From contig JARXKR010000078.1 of the NCBI GenBank assembly GCA_030271565.1, positions 1 to 10,287 on the forward strand: a DNA stretch of 10,287 bases. Direction: 5' to 3'. A program made the translations under genes and the position numbers. The DNA comes from Pseudomonadota bacterium. Its GTDB lineage: Bacteria; Pseudomonadota; Alphaproteobacteria; Sphingomonadales; Sphingomonadaceae. Positions 1 through 6,860 of this stretch are shown here, piece by piece; position 1 is the stretch's first letter, and each line of letters opens with the position of its first letter. The notes beneath the pieces are model-generated. The model was not told the origin of the DNA, did no database searches, and saw only the letters and a list, made by a program, of their open reading frames with translations.

Positions 1-1262
1 GGTTCCGGCAAGGCCTCGACAGCGGGGTGGTCGAATCGAGACTGACCGTGACCAATATGATCGGCCAGATCGACGCGCTGCTTGCCCAGCCGCCCGGCGG
101 GTCGCCGTTCACTTCGGCGGTGCGCGATTTTCCGGTCGGCGTCCCCGAGGGGAGCCGCGCCGCGCTGGCCGCGCAGTACACTGCAGTGACCGCAAATCAG
201 GTCTATCCCGCCTACCGCCGTTTGCGGGATTTCTTCGCCAAAGACTATCTCCCTGCCGCGCGTACACAGGTCGGCATTTCGGCGATGAAGGGCGGCACCG
301 GGCTCTACAAGCTGCAGATCGCGCAGCACACCACGCTCCGGCTCGAACCCGATGCGGTGCACCGGCTGGGCCTCAGCGAAGTAGCGCGGATCCAGCGTGA
401 CATGACGACGGTTGCGCGCGAGCTCGGCTACACCGGCGAACTGCGCGGGTTCTTCGATTACATCCGCACCGCGCCGCGGTTCCATCCCAAGAGCCGCGAG
501 GAACTGGCCGAGGGTTTCGCTCATGTCGCCAAAGCGGTCGAAGCGCAGGCGCCCAAATACTTCAACCGGATGCCGCGCAGCAAACTGGTGATCCAGCCCT
601 ACCCCGCCTACCGCGAGAAGTACGAGGCTGGCGGCAGCTACAACCAGGGTTCGCCCGACGGCAGTCGGCCCGGGGTGTTTTTCTACAATACCTACGATCT
701 GCCGAGCCGGTTCCTGACTGGCATAACCACGCTGTTCCTGCACGAAGGCGCGCCGGGGCATCACTTCCAGATCAGCCTCGCACAGGAAGATACCTCGCTG
801 CCCGACTTCCAGCGGTTCGGCGGCAACAATGCCTATGTCGAAGGCTGGGCGCTTTATGCCGAGACGCTCGGCTACGACATGGGGTTCTACAAGGACCCGA
901 TGCAACACTGGGGCACGCTCGATGACGAGATGCTGCGCGCGATGCGGCTGGTGGTCGATACTGGACTGCACGCCAAGGGCTGGAGCCGCGAGCAAGCGAT
1001 CGATTACATGCTCGCCAATTCGGGCATGGGCCGCAGTGATGCCACCGCCGAGGTCGAGCGCTACATCGCCTGGCCGGGGCAGGCACTGGGCTACAAGATC
1101 GGCGCGCTGACGATCCAGCGGTTGAAGAAAAAGGCGCAAGAGCAGCTCGCTGGCAGGTTCGACATTCGCGGGTTCCACGATCAGGTGCTCGGTTCGGGCG
1201 CGCTGCCTTTGCCGATCCTCGAGGCCAAGCTCGACCGGTGGATCGCCGCGCAGAAAGCCTGA
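1..1262 (+). CDS. DUF885 family metallopeptidase-like protein, 5' truncated
   Basis: Only the C-terminal part is present. The frame is open from base 3 to the window edge, so the GTG at 27 is probably internal; family members are usually about 580-610 residues and here about 420 are visible. The residues before and after the GTG (GLDSGVV..., then a stretch ending IDALLAQ) look like internal DUF885 sequence. Counting from the GTG, an HEGAPGHH motif lies at 239-246 (bases 741-764), followed by a conserved VEGWALYAE stretch near 271-279 that could supply a downstream acidic ligand. This HExxPGH pattern is the signature of DUF885, which belongs with the zinc peptidases of clan MA. The substrate is not known. 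Signal peptide or lipobox status cannot be judged because the N-terminus is missing. The stop overlaps the next gene by 25 bp, suggesting co-transcription. Confidence 0.88.
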   Translation, partial: FRQGLDSGVVESRLTVTNMIGQIDALLAQPPGGSPFTSAVRDFPVGVPEGSRAALAAQYTAVTANQVYPAYRRLRDFFAKDYLPAARTQVGISAMKGGTGLYKLQIAQHTTLRLEPDAVHRLGLSEVARIQRDMTTVARELGYTGELRGFFDYIRTAPRFHPKSREELAEGFAHVAKAVEAQAPKYFNRMPRSKLVIQPYPAYREKYEAGGSYNQGSPDGSRPGVFFYNTYDLPSRFLTGITTLFLHEGAPGHHFQISLAQEDTSLPDFQRFGGNNAYVEGWALYAETLGYDMGFYKDPMQHWGTLDDEMLRAMRLVVDTGLHAKGWSREQAIDYMLANSGMGRSDATAEVERYIAWPGQALGYKIGALTIQRLKKKAQEQLAGRFDIRGFHDQVLGSGALPLPILEAKLDRWIAAQKA

Positions 1263-2149
1263 CCGCGCCCGAGCGCCGCTTTGCCTGCACCCAATGCGGT
1301 GCTTGCTGCAACCGCGCGCCCGAGCTTGAGCTGGGCGAGGCCGGAGCGCTGGCGGACATGTTCGTGCTGCGGCTGATGCTGCGGATCTACAGCCTGCCGC
1401 GCAGCCTGGGCGACTACGTCAGCGACCTGCCGCGCGAACTGGCGAGCGCAGAGTTTTACGAGCGCAAGCGGCTGCTCGGCCAGTTTGCTGCGGCGTCGTG
1501 GCCCGCCAAGGTGCAACGCGGCAGCCAGGTAGTCGAATACTCCCAATACCTCAGCCTGTCGGTCTTGCCGCTCGATCTGGGCACCGGTTCATGCCCTGCG
1601 CTCGAGGGGGACAGCTGCAGCATTTACGCACGCCGTCCGCTATCATGCCGCTCGGTGCCGCTGCACTATTCGCGGCCGGCGGCAGCGGCTGTTCGCGATC
1701 TCGACGCCTTCACTTCCACCCCCGGCTTTCGCTGCGACACCGGGCCGCATGCGCCGCTGGTGATTGCCAGCGACATCGTCGACCCGGCCATGCTCGCTGC
1801 CCGCACCGAGGCGGTTGCGCAGGCGCAAGCCGACGCGCGCTGGAAAGCCGCAATCGTCAAAGCGATGAAGGCCGGCGAGCATGGCCTCCCCACCCCGCGC
1901 GAGGTGGAGACCAATGCGGCGATGGGCGTGCTTACTGCATCGATGCTGGGTGCATGGCGGGTTGCCGAGGCTACGCGCCTGATCAAACCAGCCGAAGCAG
2001 AACGCTTGCTGGCGGCGCAATGCCTCCTGATCGAGCGTGAAACGCAGCGGGACGGGTTGAGCGCAAACGCGCTCGCCACAATGCGTGAAATGCACCGCGA
2101 ATACAGCGCAGCACTGGCGGAGCAGCCCACCGCGGTGCGCGGCGATTAG
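1238..2149 (+). CDS. YkgJ family cysteine-cluster protein
   Basis: A 303-residue protein with the YkgJ-type metal-binding pattern: CTQCGACC at residues 17-24 (Cys 17, 20, 23, 24), then C119, C127 and C137 in the context CSIYARRPLSCRSVP. The family is thought to bind zinc or an iron-sulfur cluster; its biochemical role is poorly defined and I assign none. The start is the GTG at 1238, 25 bp inside the DUF885 gene. It is the only good start before the Cys cluster, and no strong ribosome binding site precedes it, so translational coupling is likely. The C-terminal part (residues about 150-303) is Ala-rich and helical in character. The last about 35 codons recur as a degenerate fragment at 4788-4893, which marks this gene as the left edge of a tandem duplication. 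Confidence 0.85.
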   Translation: MDRRAESLTAPERRFACTQCGACCNRAPELELGEAGALADMFVLRLMLRIYSLPRSLGDYVSDLPRELASAEFYERKRLLGQFAAASWPAKVQRGSQVVEYSQYLSLSVLPLDLGTGSCPALEGDSCSIYARRPLSCRSVPLHYSRPAAAAVRDLDAFTSTPGFRCDTGPHAPLVIASDIVDPAMLAARTEAVAQAQADARWKAAIVKAMKAGEHGLPTPREVETNAAMGVLTASMLGAWRVAEATRLIKPAEAERLLAAQCLLIERETQRDGLSANALATMREMHREYSAALAEQPTAVRGD

Positions 2150-2302
2150 CGATTGCCTCTGTGCCGGTCATGGTAGATGCTCCCGCACGGGCTGGCCCAA
2201 GCGGATAAATTGTCCGATGTTCGGCCCACGCGGCACACGCAAGGGTTACGCCAACAGCCAATCCCGATCGCGCGCATATCAAGTGAGTTGGGGGGACTGG
2301 CT
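2150..2302 (+). promoter_or_regulatory. Upstream region of CHAT1, partly repeated upstream of CHAT2
   Basis: This 153-bp gap between the ykgJ-family stop and the TTG start of CHAT1 shares ordered blocks with the region before CHAT2. TAGCGATTGCC occurs at 2147-2157 and 4895-4905. GATGCTCC occurs at 2176-2183 and 4924-4931, with exactly the same 29-bp offset. CCGATGTTC occurs at 2214-2222 and 4959-4967, with a 3-bp indel. The blocks are probably the retained part of the original promoter and leader. I cannot assign a -35/-10 pair with confidence. Confidence 0.5.
2290..2296 (+). promoter_or_regulatory. Ribosome binding site deciding the TTG start of CHAT1
   Basis: A GGGGGGA run sits six bases before the TTG at 2303. 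It supports starting at LKYLDVYV rather than at the ATG at 2177, whose extra 42 residues have no counterpart in the paralogue CHAT2. Confidence 0.6.
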
Positions 2303-4624
2303 TTGAAATATCTCGATGTTTATGTTGATATTTCGCCGTCGCGGGGCGACGATTTTGAGGTTTCTGCCAAGTCGGCTGCTGGCGGCGAAGGCAATTCGGC
2401 GCTCAAGCTGCCGTTCAAGGTCAGCGACCTGTCGGGCGTCATGTTCGACATATCGAGCGCGAATCGCGGCATGAGCGTGGGCATAGAGCCGACCGCGCGG
2501 ATTGAAACAGCCACCACTTTCGGGGTCCAGCTGTTCGAAGCCTTGTTCCAGGGCGAAACGCGCGAAGTGCTCAGCCGGACCGAAAGCGAGGCCAGGCGGC
2601 AGCCCGAATCCACCGGGGTACGCATCCGCCTGACGATGAACCTGGCTGCCGAGGGCATGGCCGAGGTCGCCAGCCTGCCGTGGGAACTGATGCGCCGCCG
2701 CGATCAGGCCCCCTTTGTCGTTTCGGTTCATACGCCGGTGGTCCGCGCATTCGACACGCCCAAGCCGGTCTTCCTGCAACCGATCGAGGGCAAGCTGAGA
2801 ATCCTTGCGCTGGTATCGAACCCGACCGGCACGGCTGCGCTCAATCTGAGCGAGGAAAAAGAGCGCATCGGCACGATCTGGAATTCGCTCGACAATGTTG
2901 AGGTCGATTTCGTTCGTCCGGTCGAAGAAGACATACTTTTCAGTCTCGCACAGCACGAATATCATGTGATTCATTACATGGGCCATGGCGATTTCGATTC
3001 AGGATCGGGCGGCTTGCTGATGCTCGAACATGCCGACGGCAGCGGCCAGCTAGTCACCGGTGACACCTTTGCCGCCTGGTTGCAGGATGAGCCGCTGCGG
3101 CTGGTCTTCCTCAATGCCTGCAACACCGGCACGACCGGCCAGCAAACCGGCCTGCATCCCTTTGCCGGCGTGGCCAGCGCACTGATTCGTAATGGCATTC
3201 CATCGGTTGTGGCGATGCAGTTCCCGATCACCGATGAAGCCGCGATTACCTTTGCCCAGACCTTTTACCAGCGCATTGCGCAGGGCTTGCCGGTCGATGC
3301 GGCGGTGAGCAGCGGACGCTTGCGCTTGCTGACCAGCAAGGGTTCGGAGTGGGCCACTCCGGTACTCTACATGCGCGCCGCCGACGGCGAATTGTTCGGC
3401 CAGACCAAGGAAGCGGCCAAGTCGCGCCGGAGGAAGCCCGCGGCAGGGATAGCAGCAGAAACCGCTGGGCCGCCCGTCGAGAGCCTCGCAGCCACCTCTG
3501 GCGAAACGGCAGGCGACACTGCAGCCCCGCAAGCCTTCATGGCGTCATTGCCCCCGCCAAAGCCATGGTACCTGAAAGCCCCGGTTCTTGGCGGGATCGG
3601 GGCTGTGGTGTTGATTGTCGGGGCGATCGCGATGTCTGGGCGCGGCAGCCCGGATTCCGCCGCAATCGCCGTGGGCGGCGAAGCGGCCCAGCCGCTGAAT
3701 GTTGTCCCCGATCCGAACAATCCGGCGACCAAAGCGATTGCCGCTATCGACGCCGCGCGGTGGATCAACGATTCCGACGACAGCGTCCCCAAAGACGTGC
3801 TGGCCGGTGCATCAATCGAGCAGGTTCGCGCCCTTGCCGAGGCGGGCTATGACAAGGCCCAATATGTCTTGGGCGCGGCGCAATTTTGGGGGCTTGGCGG
3901 CACGCCCGCCAGCCGGGCGACCGGGGCGGTGTGGCTGGACAAGGCTGCCGGTCAGGGCCTGGCACTGGCCGAGCATTTCTCGGGGGTCAATTACGCCAAT
4001 GGGGTTCCGGGCGAAAAGGACAGCCAGGGGATAGAAATCCCCGGACTCGCCAAGGATGAATCCAAGGCCAGGGTCCTGCTGCGCCGCGCCATTGCCCATG
4101 GAAACGACGGGGCTTGGAACGATCTCAAAAACACTTTCCTTGAAATCGTCGTCGTCCCCGACACCACGCCCCCCGACCCGGATAACCCGGCCACCGCAGC
4201 GCTGGCCGTCATCGACAAGAACCGCTGGACCGACGATCGGGCCGAGGGCAATCCGCCGAGGACGATACTCGACAGCGTGAAGAGGGAAATGGTGCCGATC
4301 GCAGCTAACCAAACGGACCTCAGTTTAGCGATGTCATCTATCACGGCCCTGGCAATAAACGGCAACGCCTATGCGAGTTATTTGCACGGGCAGTCCGTCC
4401 TGTCGGTGTCAATGGCAGAAGCCGCGAAATATCTCGCGGTGGCGGCAAAGGCCGGGATTCCAGCGGCGATGTATCAAATGGGCCAGATCACCGACGCCGG
4501 TGCCCCCGCCGATGGCGACAATCCTGCGGTCAAAGCCGATCCCGAGCTGGCCAAGGCGTGGTACACCAAGGCCGCTGAGCTAGGCAATCAAGCGGCCAGG
4601 TCCACGCTGAAGGCTATGCAATAG
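2303..4624 (+). CDS. CHAT1: CHAT-domain protease with one TM helix and Sel1-like repeats
   Basis: A 773-residue predicted membrane protease. Residues about 1-380 form a CHAT domain (caspase/separase-like Cys protease fold), with the dyad at H228 in HYMGHGDF and C273 in LVFLNACNTG. A basic, Pro/Ala-rich linker (about 382-421) leads to one hydrophobic segment at about 426-446 preceded by Lys, with no signal peptide. This predicts a cytoplasmic protease and a periplasmic C-terminus. The C-terminal half has Sel1-like helices at about 512-572 and 706-773 (for example AKAWYTKAAELGNQAA) and two copies of a DPxNPA...RW motif (W487, W642). The start is the TTG at 2303: it gives the same N-terminus (xKYLDxYV) and identical H228/C273 numbering as CHAT2. 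A longer form from the ATG at 2177 is possible but unlikely. CHAT proteases elsewhere cleave partner proteins such as gasdermins, but no partner is visible here. The substrate is unknown. Confidence 0.88.
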   Translation: MKYLDVYVDISPSRGDDFEVSAKSAAGGEGNSALKLPFKVSDLSGVMFDISSANRGMSVGIEPTARIETATTFGVQLFEALFQGETREVLSRTESEARRQPESTGVRIRLTMNLAAEGMAEVASLPWELMRRRDQAPFVVSVHTPVVRAFDTPKPVFLQPIEGKLRILALVSNPTGTAALNLSEEKERIGTIWNSLDNVEVDFVRPVEEDILFSLAQHEYHVIHYMGHGDFDSGSGGLLMLEHADGSGQLVTGDTFAAWLQDEPLRLVFLNACNTGTTGQQTGLHPFAGVASALIRNGIPSVVAMQFPITDEAAITFAQTFYQRIAQGLPVDAAVSSGRLRLLTSKGSEWATPVLYMRAADGELFGQTKEAAKSRRRKPAAGIAAETAGPPVESLAATSGETAGDTAAPQAFMASLPPPKPWYLKAPVLGGIGAVVLIVGAIAMSGRGSPDSAAIAVGGEAAQPLNVVPDPNNPATKAIAAIDAARWINDSDDSVPKDVLAGASIEQVRALAEAGYDKAQYVLGAAQFWGLGGTPASRATGAVWLDKAAGQGLALAEHFSGVNYANGVPGEKDSQGIEIPGLAKDESKARVLLRRAIAHGNDGAWNDLKNTFLEIVVVPDTTPPDPDNPATAALAVIDKNRWTDDRAEGNPPRTILDSVKREMVPIAANQTDLSLAMSSITALAINGNAYASYLHGQSVLSVSMAEAAKYLAVAAKAGIPAAMYQMGQITDAGAPADGDNPAVKADPELAKAWYTKAAELGNQAARSTLKAMQ
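3710..3772 (+). repeat. DPxNPA...RW motif, copy 1 (CHAT1)
   Basis: Residues 470-490 of CHAT1, starting DPNNPATKAI and reaching RW at 486-487. The spacing from the first Asp to Trp is 17 residues, the same in all three copies in the window. It lies just after the predicted membrane helix. Confidence 0.6.
4175..4237 (+). repeat. DPxNPA...RW motif, copy 2 (CHAT1)
   Basis: Residues 625-645 of CHAT1, starting DPDNPATAAL and reaching RW at 641-642, again with 17 residues between Asp and Trp. It suggests an internal duplication of a periplasmic module of about 155 residues in CHAT1, each module being this motif followed by Sel1-like helices. Confidence 0.6.
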
Positions 4625-4658
4625 ACCGCACCCAGAGTGCACAATGCGAGCCAGCCGG

Positions 4659-4778
4659 TTATCCCGTCAGCGCCTCGGCGATCAGCGCTCGCGTATTGGC
4701 AATCCCGTAAAGCGCGATAAAGCTGCCCATCCGCGGCCCCTGGCTCGAGCCAAGCAACGTTTCGTAAAGCGCCTTGAA
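4659..4778 (-). pseudogene. lysS: 3' fragment of lysS (last about 39 codons plus stop)
   Basis: Read on the minus strand, this segment encodes a C-terminal tail starting FKALYETLLGS and ending AEALTG before a TAA at 4661-4659. It matches 36 of the last 39 residues of the intact LysRS encoded at 6861-8456, with the same stop codon. Of the 17 codons that differ, 14 are synonymous; the other three give S/P, T/A and G/D, the latter two at the extreme end. Upstream of the Phe codon the match is lost. The fragment has no start and no catalytic part, so it is a dead remnant left by the tandem duplication. It lies 34 bp beyond the CHAT1 stop, against 10 bp for CHAT2 and the real lysS. Confidence 0.9.
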
Positions 4779-4787
4779 GACCGGCCA

Positions 4788-4893
4788 GCAAGCCTTGATC
4801 GAGCAACGATTGCAGTACGCGGACTCCGATGCCGCTTTGCTGGCAACCCTGCGCGAGATGCGGTCCGAATACAGCGCTGGTGGCGGCGTCTAA
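4788..4893 (+). pseudogene. 3' fragment of the ykgJ-family gene
   Basis: In frame to a TAA at 4891-4893 this encodes ALIEQRLQ... and then LATLREMRSEYSA, which lines up without gaps with LLIERETQ... and LATMREMHREYSA at the C-terminus of the YkgJ-family protein at 1238-2149. About half the residues are identical over about 28 positions. After the stop the match continues into the intergenic TAGCGATTGCC block. The Cys cluster and start are absent, so this is a non-functional remnant. It directly abuts the lysS remnant, in the opposite orientation. Confidence 0.82.
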
Positions 4894-5041
4894 ATAGCGA
4901 TTGCCAGCCCGGCGGGGTTGAACGATGCTCCATGCCGGACTGGCGCGGAAGTGCTGATCCGATGTTCTCGCCGGCCAGATGAGCTGTACGACCGACACGT
5001 TCAACCAGTCTGCGCAAGACGAGTAAATGGGGCGAGAGACT
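4894..5041 (+). promoter_or_regulatory. Duplicated upstream region of CHAT2
   Basis: This holds the second copy of the three blocks described upstream of CHAT1 (4895-4905, 4924-4931, 4959-4967). After about 4970 the two leaders diverge. A purine-rich GGCGAGAGA at 5031-5039 precedes the ATG at 5042. An in-frame ATG at 5027 would add five residues (MGRET) not seen in CHAT1. No clear promoter hexamers or terminator were found. Confidence 0.5.
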
Positions 5042-6850
5042 ATGAAATATCTCGATATTTATGTGATGATCTCGCCCGCACGCGGCGACAATTACCAGGT
5101 TTCGGCCAAGTCGGCCGATGGCGGTGAAGGCAATTCAGAGCTCAAACTGCCATTCCGACTCAGCGAGCTGTCGCCCTCGATTTTCGGCGCTTCGACCGCG
5201 GCCCGCGGAATGAGCGTGGGCGATGTCCCACCCGAGCGGCTGTTGTCGGTCGAAATGGTCGGCGTGCAACTGTTCGACGCGCTGTTCAGTGGCGAAACCC
5301 GCGAAGTCCTCAGAAGCGCCGAAGACGCGGCCAAGCGCAACCCTGACAAGACCGGGGTGCGGATCCGCCTGTCGATGAACCTCGCCGCCGAAGGCATGGC
5401 CGAGGTTGCCAGCCTGCCATGGGAACTGATGCGCCGCCGCAACCAGAACCCGCTGGTGGTCTCAGTCAACACCCCGGTGGTCCGCGCCTTCGACACCCCG
5501 ATCTCGGTCCCTCTCCACCCGATCATCGGCAAGCTCAAGATTTTGCTGCTCGTCTCCAATCCCAAGGGCACCAGCCCGCTCAACCTCGGTGACGAAAAGG
5601 CGCGCATCTGCAAGATCTGGGACGCATTGGACAACATCGAATACGTCGAGTGCCGCCCCGAAGCACGGCTGATCCTTGACGCATTGTCCCAGGACGAATT
5701 CCACGTGGTCCATTACATGGGCCACGGCAATTTCGACAGCGGCTTGGGCGGCCAGGTCATCATGGAATCGGCTGACGGGAGCGAACAGCCGATCAGCGGC
5801 AATACCTTTGCCACCTGGCTGCAGGACGAGCCGCTGCGCCTGGTGTTCCTCAACGCCTGCAACACCGGCATGACCGGGGAGCAGACCGGGCTTCATCCGT
5901 TTGCCGGGGTCGCCAGCGCGCTGATCGGCAGCGGGGTACCCTCGGTTGTCGCCATGCAATTCCCGATCTCCGACGAAGCAGCGATCATCTTCGCTGAAAC
6001 CTTCTACAAGCGCATCGCCCAGGGCCTGCCGGTCGAACAAGCGATGAGTGAGGGACGCAAGGGCCTGCTCGATCGCACGGGTTCGGAATGGGCGACGCCC
6101 GTGCTCTACATGCGCGCTGCCAATGGCGATTTGTTCGACCGTTCGAGCGGAAAGGCCACTGCAGCGCCTGATCAGGCGGCGGTGGTTGAACCTGTTATTG
6201 CCGCCGCGCCGCTACCGTTACTCTCGGTCGAACCGGATGCACCAGCCAAGCCTTGGTACAAGAAGCCCGCCGTGCTTGGCGGTATCGCAGCCGCAGTGCT
6301 GGCGATCGTTATCCTCAGCAAGTGCGTTGCGGGCGGCACCCCGTCGGCGACCCCGGCCCCCGCAGAAGCCGCGGCGAACGATGCAACGAACGTCAGCGAT
6401 CCCAGTAACCCGGCAAGCAAGGCCATCGCCGATATCGATCCGTCGCGCTGGGTGAACGATCCCGATTGCGGCATCGTAACAACCGTACTGAACAGTGCAT
6501 CGGGTAATGAAATCCAGGCGTTGGCTGGCAAAGGCGATGCCAAGGCGAGCTATCTCCAGGGCTGCATTATCAAGAAGGGCCTGAACAACTTTAGCGCGTC
6601 GGAAGCCGCTGCAGCCTCATGGTTCGAATACGCGGCCAATGCGAAAGTACCCGAAGCCATGTATTTGATGGGGGTGTATAAGGATAAAGGCGCAGTCGTG
6701 GTCGATACCGACGAAGCGGGGACCAAGCCGGTCGATGTCGACGAGCAAATGGCTACCACATGGTACCAGAACGCCAAAGCCGCGGGTAACACCGAAGCGG
6801 CCAAGGCGCTCGAACAGCCGCCCGAACAGTTACCCGCCGAGCCGCAATAG
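5042..6850 (+). CDS. CHAT2: CHAT-domain protease with one TM helix and a Sel1-like tail
   Basis: A 602-residue paralogue of CHAT1. The CHAT domain covers residues about 1-380 with H228 (HYMGHGNF) and C273 (LVFLNACNTG), at exactly the CHAT1 positions; this half is about two-thirds to three-quarters identical to CHAT1 by eye. A short linker leads to one hydrophobic segment at about 409-426, preceded by WYKK, again predicting a cytoplasmic protease and periplasmic tail. The tail has one DPxNPA...RW motif (D453, W470) and Sel1-like helices at about 494-590 (ASWFEYAANAKVPEAMYLMG, then WYQNAKAAGNTEAA), ending in a Pro/Glu-rich stretch. C476 and C508 in the tail have no partners in CHAT1. The ATG at 5042 is chosen because MKYLDIYV aligns with the CHAT1 start. 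The gene converges on lysS with a 10-bp gap. No substrate can be named. Confidence 0.9.
   Translation: MKYLDIYVMISPARGDNYQVSAKSADGGEGNSELKLPFRLSELSPSIFGASTAARGMSVGDVPPERLLSVEMVGVQLFDALFSGETREVLRSAEDAAKRNPDKTGVRIRLSMNLAAEGMAEVASLPWELMRRRNQNPLVVSVNTPVVRAFDTPISVPLHPIIGKLKILLLVSNPKGTSPLNLGDEKARICKIWDALDNIEYVECRPEARLILDALSQDEFHVVHYMGHGNFDSGLGGQVIMESADGSEQPISGNTFATWLQDEPLRLVFLNACNTGMTGEQTGLHPFAGVASALIGSGVPSVVAMQFPISDEAAIIFAETFYKRIAQGLPVEQAMSEGRKGLLDRTGSEWATPVLYMRAANGDLFDRSSGKATAAPDQAAVVEPVIAAAPLPLLSVEPDAPAKPWYKKPAVLGGIAAAVLAIVILSKCVAGGTPSATPAPAEAAANDATNVSDPSNPASKAIADIDPSRWVNDPDCGIVTTVLNSASGNEIQALAGKGDAKASYLQGCIIKKGLNNFSASEAAAASWFEYAANAKVPEAMYLMGVYKDKGAVVVDTDEAGTKPVDVDEQMATTWYQNAKAAGNTEAAKALEQPPEQLPAEPQ
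6398..6460 (+). repeat. DPxNPA...RW motif, copy 3 (CHAT2)
   Basis: Residues 453-473 of CHAT2, starting DPSNPASKAI and reaching RW at 469-470. Position relative to the membrane helix and the 17-residue Asp-to-Trp spacing match copy 1 of CHAT1. CHAT2 has only this one copy. Confidence 0.6.
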
Positions 6851-6860
6851 CGCACGAAAG

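Larger units (their letters stand above)
2015..4778. repeat. Tandem duplication, unit A
   Basis: Unit A runs from the 3' end of the intact ykgJ-family gene through CHAT1 to a truncated lysS tail ending at about 4778. The same order (ykgJ-family tail, shared upstream blocks, CHAT gene, lysS tail in the opposite direction) is repeated in unit B. Limits are by eye and accurate to perhaps 15 bp. The order and orientation of four separate homologous segments make coincidence very unlikely. Confidence 0.8.

Noticed and set aside
4588..5017. Overlapping open frames of 112-138 codons on both strands between the CHAT genes
   Set aside because: They read through the lysS and ykgJ-family remnants in wrong frames. 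The correct frames give truncated tails of known genes, so no new protein is supported here.
2303..6850. Known gasdermin or Craspase defence locus
   Set aside because: No gasdermin-like gene, Cas gene, CRISPR repeats or TPR-CHAT partner is visible. The C-terminal repeats look Sel1-like and membrane-anchored, so only the CHAT domain is shared with those systems.
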